DNA from: Legionella steigerwaltii
GTDB lineage: Bacteria > Pseudomonadota > Gammaproteobacteria > Legionellales > Legionellaceae
DNA length: 64,000 nt
Direction of reading: 5' to 3'
Assembly (NCBI RefSeq): GCF_001468065.1
Contig: NZ_LNYZ01000038.1
Location: 42,358-106,357 of the forward strand
In this document: one piece after another, positions 27,854-36,423 of the stretch
How positions within the stretch are numbered: position 1 is the first letter of the stretch
How the letters are laid out: every line of letters starts with the position of its first letter
Notes under the pieces: model-generated
The model's input: the letters and a program-made list of their open reading frames with translations, nothing else
What the model was told of the DNA's origin: nothing
The model's database searches: none
Made by a program: the position numbers and the translations under genes

Positions 27854-29746
27854 ATGCGGTTTCAATACATTAAAAAATTTATCCACCTTCGATGGATTCA
27901 AACCTTATCCATTTCGTTCCTGTTGGCGGTGGCTTCTGTCTCCTTTGCACAAACCACAACGGAAGAGCATGCCGCACATCACCCAGGAGGCGAAAAAGAG
28001 AAAGAAGGCGAGGGAATGGGTGGTATGATGAAAAACATAGGGACTCCCTCTAAGGACCTTTATCCCTCTTTAATGAATTTACCCACATTATCCCCCGAAA
28101 AACGCCTTGCAATTCAACAAATGGCACATCAACGCATCACATCTGGCATTGCGCTCATGAAAGGTGGGCTAAACGAGCTTTTGTCCGCAGCCAACAAGAA
28201 CAATTACGCTAAAATGCAGGAGGCCTTAGAGAAATTACGGGAAGGGATTGCACAATATGAGAGTGCACTGGCCGCACTTCGCGCCCTTTCTGAAGGAAAA
28301 AATCCCAGTGACATCGCATTGCAGTGGTTTAAACGTGAAATGAATCTTCTTCCAAGTAGTCCACAAGCCAGGAATGTCTTAGGGGGGCCTTTTTTTCATT
28401 TAACGATTATCGCCCTATTTGGTCTGTTTTTTTTGGTCATGATTTGGATGTATTTTTTCAAAATGAGAAGAGCTGCTGCTTTGCTCGATCGCTTAACGAA
28501 ACAAAATGCGGCTGCTCCTTTGGATGACTCACCCCAATCTTCAAAAGCAGCTGAACCAACCCCTTCCTTGTCCGTAGAGCCCATTAAGCCCTCTCAAGTT
28601 TCTAAAGTGCCATCAGAAACCACAACCACTGCTCCAGCTACCTGTTGTCCTGTTCATAAATGTCCCGTTCCCCAATTTCCAGTCATGCGATCGCTCACCG
28701 AACCGGAAGAGAAATGGGAAGGAACACTTCGTGTTTGCCGTATCTTTCAAGAAGCACCAGAAATCAAAACGTATCATTTGGCCTCACTCCATGAGGTGGC
28801 GTTGCCATTTACCTATTATCCTGGCCAGTTCATTACGCTCACCGCAGTGATCAATGGTAAAACGGTAAGACGCAGTTACACCATGGCGTCCACCCCAACC
28901 CAATTGCATTATTGTGCCATTACGGTCAAGCGGGAAGAACAAGGCTTGTTTTCCCGTTATTTGCATGACGAAATTAAGGAAGGAGATGTACTGGAAGTGA
29001 TGGGGCCTAATGGTAAATTTACTTTTACTGGTGAAGAGGCAAAGAGTATCGTATTGATTTGTGGCGGGGTTGGTATTACCCCGATGATGAGCATCATCCG
29101 CTATCTCACCGATATTGGATGGCACAATGACATTTATTTGCTGTACTGTTGTCGCACAACGAGTGAGTTTCTCTTTCGCGAAGAATTAGAGCAACTTCAA
29201 GAAAGATACTTAAATCTCCATGTGTATGCGTCGATGCTGCGCTCAGAGGGAGCCGTTTGGATGGGGTTACAAGGCCTATTCACCAAGAATATCATCAGCC
29301 ATCTTGTCCCTGATATTGCCTCTCATCGTATCCATGTTTGTGGTCCTCCTGCGATGATGGATGCCATCCTTGCTATCTTAAAAGAACTTAACGTGCCTGC
29401 TGATTTGATTCTAACGGAAGCGTTTGGACCAGAAAAGAAACCAGCAATAATCCAGGAAGACATGGATGCCATCAAAGCCGATACCCGTGCGATGATTTCT
29501 TTTCGGAAATCTGAAAAAATGGTTCCAATTCTTCCAGACCGTACCCTTCTTGAAATCGCTGAAGCCAATGGGATTGCTATTGATTATGCGTGTCGAACCG
29601 GGCAATGTGGGTTATGTAAAGTGACATTGCTGTCAGGAGAGGTGACCATGGCCTGTGAAGATGCTCTTTCCAAGGAAGACAAACAACAGGGGCTTATCTT
29701 AGCCTGTCAGGCCAAAGCGACAAAAAATATTGAGGTGGATGCTTAA
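27854..29746 (+). CDS. Membrane-anchored NAD(P)H:FAD/2Fe-2S oxidoreductase
   Basis: This is a 630-residue fusion. A signal or membrane segment (residues 13-32) leads to a His/Glu-rich, helical periplasmic part (33-176). A membrane helix follows (about 179-202), then a linker with TCCPVHKCP (about 262). The cytosolic reductase has an FAD loop RRSYTMAS (about 339), an NAD-binding GGVGITPMMS (about 403) and CGPPAMM (about 496). A plant-type 2Fe-2S domain has CRTGQCGLC (about 579) and a final Cys near 617. It overlaps the next gene by one base. It probably feeds electrons from NAD(P)H into the membrane partner. Confidence 0.85.
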   Translation: MRFQYIKKFIHLRWIQTLSISFLLAVASVSFAQTTTEEHAAHHPGGEKEKEGEGMGGMMKNIGTPSKDLYPSLMNLPTLSPEKRLAIQQMAHQRITSGIALMKGGLNELLSAANKNNYAKMQEALEKLREGIAQYESALAALRALSEGKNPSDIALQWFKREMNLLPSSPQARNVLGGPFFHLTIIALFGLFFLVMIWMYFFKMRRAAALLDRLTKQNAAAPLDDSPQSSKAAEPTPSLSVEPIKPSQVSKVPSETTTTAPATCCPVHKCPVPQFPVMRSLTEPEEKWEGTLRVCRIFQEAPEIKTYHLASLHEVALPFTYYPGQFITLTAVINGKTVRRSYTMASTPTQLHYCAITVKREEQGLFSRYLHDEIKEGDVLEVMGPNGKFTFTGEEAKSIVLICGGVGITPMMSIIRYLTDIGWHNDIYLLYCCRTTSEFLFREELEQLQERYLNLHVYASMLRSEGAVWMGLQGLFTKNIISHLVPDIASHRIHVCGPPAMMDAILAILKELNVPADLILTEAFGPEKKPAIIQEDMDAIKADTRAMISFRKSEKMVPILPDRTLLEIAEANGIAIDYACRTGQCGLCKVTLLSGEVTMACEDALSKEDKQQGLILACQAKATKNIEVDA

Positions 29747-30507
29747 TGAATGCGCAAGGACGTTTGATGGTTTTGGGCTTAGTACTGTTCATGCTTATCA
29801 CATGGCTAGGCTTTGCAGTCCATACCTCTTATCGTTTTGCCGGGAGTTTTTGGGGTGGTGTTTTTGGCGTGAGTGGCTCGATATTGATGCTCATACCCCT
29901 ACTCTACCTCTTTATTAAGCGCATTTCATTTTTGAAAAATTGGGTAACACGGTACGTGTCCATGAATACCCTGTTGTCATGGCATATTTACACAGGCATT
30001 ATCGGCTCTATTTTAGTCTTGATTCATACAGGGCATAAATTTAATAGCGCTTTAGGTATTGCTTTGACTGCTATGACGCTCATTGTCACGCTCAGTGGTT
30101 TTATTGGCCGTTATCTCATGGGCTTTATGACTCATGAAATCGATGAAAAAAAGACAATCTTGATGGGATTACAAAAGCAATACCAAATCGTGGCTCAAGA
30201 ATTACAAGCAAGCGCACCCTCTAAGCAAAACATCGGGAAATTACACCTGATGACAGCTCGCTTTCTTTCCTGGTTGCTTGAAGACACCGCATTGGATGGT
30301 CAGCTAATCAAGTCAGCAGAAGTCCGCGTTTTGTGCTTGGCGGATGCCATCTCTGAGCTGGAATACGCCATTCGTTTTCACGAGCACTTCAAGCGCCTGT
30401 TTCAAAAATGGTTAACGTGTCACATTATTACCGCACTGGTATTGTATGTTCTGCTGGGTCTGCACGTGTGGTCTGGAATTTATTTTGGATTAAGGTGGTT
30501 TCAATGA
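29746..30507 (+). CDS. Cytochrome b-like membrane protein
   Basis: This is a 253-residue protein with about five membrane helices. Histidines that could bind haem lie in SWHIYTGIIGSILVLIHTGH (residues 78-97) and in WLTCHIITALVLYVLLGLHV near the C-terminus. A cytosolic helical insert lies between helices 4 and 5. The pattern resembles ferric-reductase-type and DUF4405-like cytochrome b proteins. The start overlaps the reductase stop and the end overlaps the cytochrome c gene (ATGA), so all three are coupled. Inferred role: carrying electrons across the membrane. Confidence 0.7.
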   Translation: MNAQGRLMVLGLVLFMLITWLGFAVHTSYRFAGSFWGGVFGVSGSILMLIPLLYLFIKRISFLKNWVTRYVSMNTLLSWHIYTGIIGSILVLIHTGHKFNSALGIALTAMTLIVTLSGFIGRYLMGFMTHEIDEKKTILMGLQKQYQIVAQELQASAPSKQNIGKLHLMTARFLSWLLEDTALDGQLIKSAEVRVLCLADAISELEYAIRFHEHFKRLFQKWLTCHIITALVLYVLLGLHVWSGIYFGLRWFQ

Positions 30508-31325
30508 AGCTTCGCTGGGCTACATTCGCTGCCCTTACCGTGATAGCGGCACTGTCTTTTCTGGCCTATTACCTGTCTTATCATGGAGAGGAGGAGAGCA
30601 GCTTGACTCACTTGGTCGAGTGGCAAAGAATGGCAAGCCCTGGAGAACTTTCCAAGGCTCACTCTTTTCTTAGTCACAACTGCACTGCGTGTCATACCCC
30701 AGTCAAAGGAGTTGAGGCCGTGAACTGCATCGCCTGCCATGCCAACAACGAATCTCTGTTAAAACGCCAACCGACTTCATTTCATGCCAACATAGACGGC
30801 TGTGTCGCGTGTCATAGAGAGCACCAGGGCAGAACAGCACGCATCACTCAGATGGATCACAATGCTTTGGTTTCATTAGGATTGCAGCAACTTAAAACCT
30901 TTTCAAATGCAAATGATGATGAAGAGCAGTTGATTATTAATCAGGTTATGCTCTTTTTAGAGCAGAATGAATCCAATAGGCCCACATTACGGGTCAACCC
31001 CCAGTTATCACCTCAAGAACAGACTTTACGCTGCGCCTCGTGTCATCAAAACAAGGACAAGCACTTTAAGTTATTTGGCGACGATTGTTCTGCTTGTCAT
31101 GAAACGGCTCATTGGAGCCTCTCTGAATTTAGGCACCCATCCCCGAGCTCCATGGATTGTGCTCAATGCCACCAAGCGCCACCCAGTCATTATATGGAGC
31201 ATTTTAATATGATTTCAAAAAAAGTGGCTCATGAGCATGAAGCCCGTGTAGATCAATGTTTCCTTTGCCACCAAACCACTTTATGGACTGATATTAAAGG
31301 GGTTGGGTTTTATAAGCATCATTGA
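30504..31325 (+). CDS. Heptahaem c-type cytochrome
   Basis: This 273-residue protein has an N-terminal membrane anchor or signal (ATFAALTVIAALSFLAYYL) and seven CxxCH haem sites: CTACH, CIACH, CVACH, CASCH, CSACH, CAQCH and CFLCH. The first three lie before residue 110 and four after residue 175. Extra His residues could be distal ligands. ATG 30504 is chosen because it overlaps the upstream stop. It would act in the periplasm as the outlet of the reductase and cytochrome b unit. Acceptor unknown. Confidence 0.88.
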   Translation: MKLRWATFAALTVIAALSFLAYYLSYHGEEESSLTHLVEWQRMASPGELSKAHSFLSHNCTACHTPVKGVEAVNCIACHANNESLLKRQPTSFHANIDGCVACHREHQGRTARITQMDHNALVSLGLQQLKTFSNANDDEEQLIINQVMLFLEQNESNRPTLRVNPQLSPQEQTLRCASCHQNKDKHFKLFGDDCSACHETAHWSLSEFRHPSPSSMDCAQCHQAPPSHYMEHFNMISKKVAHEHEARVDQCFLCHQTTLWTDIKGVGFYKHH

Positions 31326-31464
31326 GGTAAGGTTTAGCCCTATTAGTGCCTTTATTCTATTTTTGTTCTTAAGCTCACCTCTGCTCTATGGCATTGTTTA
31401 TTCAAAATTCACTACTCTTTTTGTATCCAGTTTTGTGCCATAAATTTGTTATGCACTGACTGAG

Positions 31465-31965
31465 CTATTGATTGGATGATTGATTATGACTCGACGTTTG
31501 ATGGGGCATCGTCATGTGCATACTCGCAGGCGTTTGAATATATCCCTTATACCAGTATACAGTGGCATAATAACCACTACAAATCATTCCTAAAATCGCA
31601 AAAATAACGATGAGCCAACCAAAAACTTTTGCCAGCGAAATACCGAGACCCTCGTTGCGTGAAGCCCAGACGACCAAAATAATACCAAGTGCTATAGCAA
31701 CCAAAGATAACATCTGAGCGGTATGGAATATAAAGGCTTCACCTTGTATCATTGGCATCTGGAAATAACCGGCATACCAGTACTTAATACTGTAATAAGT
31801 ACTGCATAATTCCCCTAAAACCCCAATAATGACGATGAGCCAGCCAAATACTTTGCTTAATCCAGTACTGCTCCCTTCATTACGTAATGCCCAAACTACC
31901 AACATAATCCCAAGCGCTATTGCGATAAGGCCGAGCATTTCGGCACTGTGAAACATAAACATCAT
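31465..31965 (-). CDS. Four-helix membrane protein with internal duplication
   Basis: This 166-residue protein contains two clearly repeated halves. FHSAEMLGLIAIALGIMLVV is repeated as FHTAQMLSLVAIALGIILVV, and LSKVFGWLIVIIGVLG as LAKVFGWLIVIFAILG. Each half has two membrane helices and ends in YW..GY. The tail is His/Met/Ser-rich (MHMTMPHQ). The start overlaps the end of the methyltransferase gene by four bases. No family is recognised. Confidence 0.6.
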   Translation of the reverse strand: MMFMFHSAEMLGLIAIALGIMLVVWALRNEGSSTGLSKVFGWLIVIIGVLGELCSTYYSIKYWYAGYFQMPMIQGEAFIFHTAQMLSLVAIALGIILVVWASRNEGLGISLAKVFGWLIVIFAILGMICSGYYATVYWYKGYIQTPASMHMTMPHQTSSHNQSSNQ

Positions 31966-32627
31966 GGCGCATCTCCTTTAATCTTATTTTGCTTACTCAA
32001 ATGAGGTATAAATCCAGGAGTCATTGCAGCGTAGCGTTGATACTCCTCACCAAATTCGGCCAAGACTTCTTTTTCTTCTCTACGCGCGAGACGAACATAC
32101 ATATAAACCAGTATAGGAAACATGATTAAGGTCAGAATGGTTGGCCATTGCAGTAAAAAACCAATCATTACCAGAATAAATCCATCGTATTGCGGATGAC
32201 GAATTTTGGCATACAGCCCACTGGTGGCAAGTTGATGCTTCTTTTGAGCATGATAAAGAGTACCCCAGGCCGATGCAATCATCCAAAGACCACCGATAAT
32301 GAAGACAAAACTTAAGATATGAAAAACATCAAAATGAGGATCACCTTTCAAGCCAAGCAGGGTATGGAGTAAATGGCCACTGTCATGACCGTATAAATCC
32401 ATTCCAGGATAATATTTAGAAAGCCATCCCGACAGTAAATAAATGGTTAAAGGAAAACCATACATTTCAGTAAAATAGGCAACCACAAAGGCAGAGAAAG
32501 CCCCAAGGGCACGCCAGTCTCGCCTTGTCTTAAACGTGGTAGTACAACTGTAAGCAAACAAAATGAAAATCGCCGAATTGACAATGACCAATAACCACAA
32601 ACCATAAGCATACGAAGTATGTTCCAT
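31962..32627 (-). CDS. ICMT/PEMT-like membrane methyltransferase
   Basis: This is a 221-residue protein with about six membrane helices. The C-terminal LYAKIRHPQYDGFILVMIG and the following helix and EEKEVLAEFGEEY match the isoprenylcysteine/phospholipid methyltransferase superfamily, whose RHPxY binds S-adenosylmethionine. Substrate is unknown. It is coupled to the duplicated membrane protein and follows the DUF2933 gene by five bases, so the three form one operon. Confidence 0.8.
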   Translation of the reverse strand: MEHTSYAYGLWLLVIVNSAIFILFAYSCTTTFKTRRDWRALGAFSAFVVAYFTEMYGFPLTIYLLSGWLSKYYPGMDLYGHDSGHLLHTLLGLKGDPHFDVFHILSFVFIIGGLWMIASAWGTLYHAQKKHQLATSGLYAKIRHPQYDGFILVMIGFLLQWPTILTLIMFPILVYMYVRLARREEKEVLAEFGEEYQRYAAMTPGFIPHLSKQNKIKGDAP

Positions 32628-32632
32628 GTCGA

Positions 32633-32929
32633 TTAATCCTTATTCTCAGAAGAATCATTGTCCTTACTATCCGATTTATGGTGATGCTCCTCTCCATGCC
32701 CTCCATGTCCTCTATGCATAAACAGATGCATTAGTGGACAGAGTAAGACTAACAGCAAAAAAGGCGAAGCCCCAAGAAAACTCGCAATGTGAGCACCATG
32801 CTCTACAATCAAGAAATAGCCAATAATCCCAATAATGACGATGGCCACCATGCCAGAAGGAGAACTCCAAAAGCGCATCTCTTTTTGTGGTTTTGGTGGC
32901 TGTGGGTGATGCTTAGGTTCAGGCGACAT
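32633..32929 (-). CDS. DUF2933 membrane protein
   Basis: This is a 98-residue protein. Two membrane helices (about residues 28-45 and 52-68) are followed by LCPLMHLFMHRGHGGHGEEH, the DUF2933 signature. A His-rich tail follows, suggesting metal binding. These genes cluster with copper genes. AAGGAGG lies eight bases before ATG 32929. It heads the operon with the methyltransferase and the duplicated membrane protein. Confidence 0.75.
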   Translation of the reverse strand: MSPEPKHHPQPPKPQKEMRFWSSPSGMVAIVIIGIIGYFLIVEHGAHIASFLGASPFLLLVLLCPLMHLFMHRGHGGHGEEHHHKSDSKDNDSSENKD

Positions 32930-33024
32930 GATGTGCCCTCCTTTGCTCATTAATTTTTATTAGTATAGACCATCTTGATAAAAGATTGCGCCACTAAAGT
33001 AGCACCTTATAAATTGTTCAAATA

Positions 33025-33053
33025 TTGAACTAAAGTGCTCTCTTGTCTATACT
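33025..33053 (+). promoter_or_regulatory. Sigma-70 promoter of the interrupted His-rich gene
   Basis: TTGAAC (33025-33030) and TATACT (33048-33053) are spaced by 17 bases. It lies 58 bases before the Shine-Dalgarno AAGGAG (33111-33116) of the gene that the IS481-family element now interrupts, and may also drive the transposase. Confidence 0.6.
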
Positions 33054-33124
33054 GAAAATAATAAGTATTGGATTTATAGTAGTTTAGAATAGCGCAATCA
33101 CATCCTTTACAAGGAGCGGCAATA

Positions 33125-34411
33125 TGTATAGACCGGGCACATACTTGACACATGTCCGGGGACATAGCTGACACTTTACAATAAGCATATTGGTTAAAAC
33201 AGGAGACCCAATATGCCTTGGAAAGAGGCTACAGTTATGTCCCAAAAAAAGCAGTTTGTTATAAGAGCTTTAAAAAAGGAAATCTCGTTTAAGTCACTTT
33301 GTGCAGAGTTTAAAATAAGTAGAGAAACAGGCTACGAGCTATTACGTCGTTATAAAAAAGAGGGGTTAAAGGGATTAGAGCCACTGTCTCGAGCACCTCA
33401 ACACATCCCACATAAAACTCCACGAGCCGTTGAAGAACAGATAATTAAGATAAGAGTTCAACATTCTAGCTGGGGAGGAAGGAAGATATATAGTCATCTC
33501 TTGGAGCAAGGTATAAAGGGCTTACCTAAGCCAAGTACTATTAGTGATATTTTGAAAAGAAATGGCTATATTTCCGAAGAAGAATCATTAAAACGTCAAG
33601 AGCTTGGTCGATTTGAAAGAGAGCATTCTAATGACTTATGGCAAATGGATTTTAAAGGAAAATTTCGACTAGCTAACAAAGAGGTGTGCTTTCCTTTAAC
33701 TATTTTGGATGATCATTCTCGCTTTTCAATCTGCATTCAAGCCTGTCCTAATGAACAGTATTTAACAGTGAAAAATCGTCTTATTGAAACGTTTGAACAA
33801 TATGGATTACCAAAACAATTTAATGTTGATAATGGTAATCCCTGGGGAAACTCAAAATTGTTTAAACATACTAAACTTACCGTGTGGTTAATGCGTTTAG
33901 GTATACGTGTAACTCACTCACGACCTAGACATCCTCAAACCAATGGCAAACTAGAGCGCTTTCATCGTACCTTAAAAAAAGATGTATTAACCCAACACAT
34001 TATTACTGATTTTAAGCATGCTCAATTTCTCTTCAATGAATGGCGAGAAATTTATAATTATAAACGCCCTCATCAAGCTATAGACATGCTTGTTCCGGCT
34101 AAAAAATATCAACCCAGCCAACGTGCTATGCCTCATCAATTAGAGCCTTTTGAGTATTGTGATGATGCGATCGTTAGAAAAGTGCGTGGCAATGGACGCA
34201 TCAGTTATAAAGGACAGGAATACCCTATGGGGGAAGCGTTTGCAGGGCATGATGTTGAACTCAAACTCAACCCTTTGGGTGAACAGTTCGACATCTACTT
34301 TGAGAGATTTAAAATTTATACGTATAATTTATTGAGCTAATGTCTCCTTTAGCTCAATAAATTCTGTCAACTATGTCCCCGAACAGTGTCAGGGATGTAC
34401 CCGGCTATACA
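33125..34411 (+). mobile_element. IS481-family insertion sequence
   Basis: This 1287-base element begins TGTATAG and ends CTATACA. Inverted repeats of about 50 bases are imperfect but clear (left CCGGGGACATAGCTGACA, right reads TCGGGGACATAGTTGACA in the inverse sense). It is flanked by AATA on both sides (33121-33124 and 34412-34415), the likely target duplication. It carries one intact transposase gene. Confidence 0.85.
33213..34340 (+). CDS. IS481-family DDE transposase
   Basis: This is a 375-residue transposase. The N-terminal HTH is SFKSLCAEFKISRETGYELL. The catalytic core has Asp in WQMDFKGKF, Asp in FNVDNGNPWG and Glu in NGKLERFHRTLKKD. The C-terminus has a beta segment (FAGHDVELKLNPLGEQFDIY). 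AGGAGA lies eight bases before the start. It appears intact, so the element may still move. Confidence 0.92.
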   Translation: MPWKEATVMSQKKQFVIRALKKEISFKSLCAEFKISRETGYELLRRYKKEGLKGLEPLSRAPQHIPHKTPRAVEEQIIKIRVQHSSWGGRKIYSHLLEQGIKGLPKPSTISDILKRNGYISEEESLKRQELGRFEREHSNDLWQMDFKGKFRLANKEVCFPLTILDDHSRFSICIQACPNEQYLTVKNRLIETFEQYGLPKQFNVDNGNPWGNSKLFKHTKLTVWLMRLGIRVTHSRPRHPQTNGKLERFHRTLKKDVLTQHIITDFKHAQFLFNEWREIYNYKRPHQAIDMLVPAKKYQPSQRAMPHQLEPFEYCDDAIVRKVRGNGRISYKGQEYPMGEAFAGHDVELKLNPLGEQFDIYFERFKIYTYNLLS

Positions 34412-34414
34412 AAT

Positions 34415-34723
34415 ATGTGGACTTTAAAGACGTTGAAGCGGTTTGTTGCTGTAGCCGCTTTGATGGGCTCAACTGCTGTAGCTGCTGCCTTTGATACCTC
34501 AGTTAAAAATGATTCCCAATTAGGTTCTATGATATTGGCTGCCAGTGTCCATCATCCACCTCATTGGACACCTCATGGTGGACATGGTAAGTGGCATTGG
34601 GATGGACATAGATGGCATTGGATTCAATACCACTACAAGTGGCATCATAACTGGCATCAAAATTGGCATCACGGTGGACAAGGTGGACACGGCTGGCAAG
34701 GCGGGCATGGCAGCGGACATTAA
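34415..34723 (+). CDS. Secreted His/Trp/Gly-rich protein, disrupted 5' leader
   Basis: This 102-residue protein has a signal peptide (VAVAALMGSTAVAAA). The mature C-terminus is packed with His, Trp and Gly, including KWHHNWHQNWHHGGQGG and about 17 His in total. Such tails bind Cu, Ni or Zn. The ATG lies at the right edge of the IS481-family element. Its own Shine-Dalgarno (AAGGAG, 33111-33116) lies on the other side of the insertion, so expression is probably lost or changed. Joined without the IS, the site and ATG are eight bases apart. Confidence 0.75.
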   Translation: MWTLKTLKRFVAVAALMGSTAVAAAFDTSVKNDSQLGSMILAASVHHPPHWTPHGGHGKWHWDGHRWHWIQYHYKWHHNWHQNWHHGGQGGHGWQGGHGSGH

Positions 34724-34762
34724 GAAGATGGGAACTCATTCTCTTGATGCGTGAGTACTGTA

Positions 34763-34788
34763 TTAACATGTTGTTAAGAGGTTTTTTT
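34763..34788 (+). terminator. Weak rho-independent terminator
   Basis: Arms TTAACA (34763-34768) and TGTTAA (34772-34777) are followed by GAGG and seven T. It would end transcription after the His-rich gene. The stem is short and AT-rich. Confidence 0.45.
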
Positions 34789-34962
34789 GTGCTAAATATA
34801 CTCAGTCAGATAAATCAGTCACCGTCATAAAGACGTGAGGAAGGACCTGCTATTCTTTGGGGAGAGTAAGCCTAATATCCCAATCAACACCAATAATCAA
34901 TGAGTCCCAGTAAGAAGAGACATGAAATTCAAGCAGGATAACTCTCCTTATAGGCTTAGACT

Positions 34963-36234
34963 TCAATTTGAAAAATATCCGCGAGTTCCTTGGGCCGTAA
35001 CTGCTTTATCGTATCGACTCAAGGCATGAATGTAAGCCGCTTGCCGCATATCTGTTTGATATTGTTCCATCATCTGCCAAATATTCTTGAATTCACGGGA
35101 TATGATAGTCTGTAATTCTTCTTGAACTTTTTCCATAGTCCAATAATAACCTGATTTATTTTGCACCCACTCAAAATAGCTTACGATTACCCCACCCGTA
35201 TTGGCTAATATATCGGGTACAATTAATAGTCCCTTTTTCTGCAATAGTGCATCGGCCTCTAAGGTTATTGGACCATTTGCAATTTCAACGATTATGGGCG
35301 CCTTAATTCTTGCTGCATTTTCTTGGGTAATTTGATTTTGTGCAGCAGCTGGGATAAGTAAGTCGACATCGAGTTCCAATAATTCTTCATTCGTGATTCT
35401 GGCTTCCTTCGCAAGGTCACAAATAGACTTTTTGCAATAGATAGACTGCAGTTCTTTAGAGTTATTTTTTATTTCAATCATGCGAGGTATATCGATGCCT
35501 TTGGTATTATAAATTCCCCCTTTCGAATCACTTATTGCAACAATTTTATAGCCATTGTCATAAAGCAGCTTAGCGATACTTTGTCCCGCATTACCAAATC
35601 CTTGAACAGCAACTCGTAGCTCAGAAGACTGCCATTTTTTCTTTTTTTCAAGAATTTTAATGCAATAGTAGGCACCTAGACCGGTCGCACCCTCACGTCC
35701 AAAGCTCCCTCCCAAAGGAATAGGCTTACCTGTGATTACCGCTGGACTATTTTGCCGAACAATGATGGCATACTCATCCATCATCCAGCCCATGATCATC
35801 TCATTGGTATACATATCAGGAGCAGGGATATCTTTGTCTGGCCCAATAAAATCTGCTATTAACTCAATATAGCTTCGACTTAATCGCTCCAATTCCATGC
35901 GGGATAACTGTTTTGGATCAACAATTACCCCACCTTTTGCGCCACCAAAGGGGATGTCAACGACAGCGCATTTTATTGTCATCCATAATGCAAGAGTTTT
36001 CATCTCGTCTAAATCCAATTTTGGATGAAACCGTATTCCCCCTTTCATAGGACCACGGCTGTCATTATGATGGACTCGATAAGCTTGAAAAATTTTTAAT
36101 TCACCATTATCCATCCGAACCGGGAGAGATACTTCCAGACAGGATTTAGGGTGTTTCAGTTTCTCTAAAGCTTCAGGGTCAATACGACAAAATGAAGCAG
36201 CCTTATCAAGCCGTGAAAGAGCATCTAAGTACAT
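34963..36234 (-). CDS. Glutamate (Glu/Leu/Phe/Val) dehydrogenase
   Basis: This is a 423-residue NAD(P)-dependent amino acid dehydrogenase, most like glutamate dehydrogenase. The substrate domain has HNDSRGPMKGGIRFHP and the catalytic lysine in DIPFGGAKGG, then DIPAPDMYTNEM. The cofactor domain has VAVQGFGNAGQS. ATG 36234 is preferred over an upstream TTG because GGAGG lies just before it. It reversibly deaminates glutamate to 2-oxoglutarate. It is monocistronic, with about 190 bases before the CopA-CopB fusion gene. Confidence 0.9.
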   Translation of the reverse strand: MYLDALSRLDKAASFCRIDPEALEKLKHPKSCLEVSLPVRMDNGELKIFQAYRVHHNDSRGPMKGGIRFHPKLDLDEMKTLALWMTIKCAVVDIPFGGAKGGVIVDPKQLSRMELERLSRSYIELIADFIGPDKDIPAPDMYTNEMIMGWMMDEYAIIVRQNSPAVITGKPIPLGGSFGREGATGLGAYYCIKILEKKKKWQSSELRVAVQGFGNAGQSIAKLLYDNGYKIVAISDSKGGIYNTKGIDIPRMIEIKNNSKELQSIYCKKSICDLAKEARITNEELLELDVDLLIPAAAQNQITQENAARIKAPIIVEIANGPITLEADALLQKKGLLIVPDILANTGGVIVSYFEWVQNKSGYYWTMEKVQEELQTIISREFKNIWQMMEQYQTDMRQAAYIHALSRYDKAVTAQGTRGYFSN

Positions 36235-36423
36235 ACATTCCTCCAATTAGTGCATTCACGAGGTTTCTTCTGAACAAACCACGAGTACTAATTATTTGTT
36301 ATTTGGCCTACTCTGAACTCAAAATAATTTCAACCCCATGAGCAAGAACGTGGGCTTAAACAGATGCTTTTATCTAGTGCACTAGGACTCCAGTATCTAG
36401 GTATCAGCAACTCACGTGACTGT

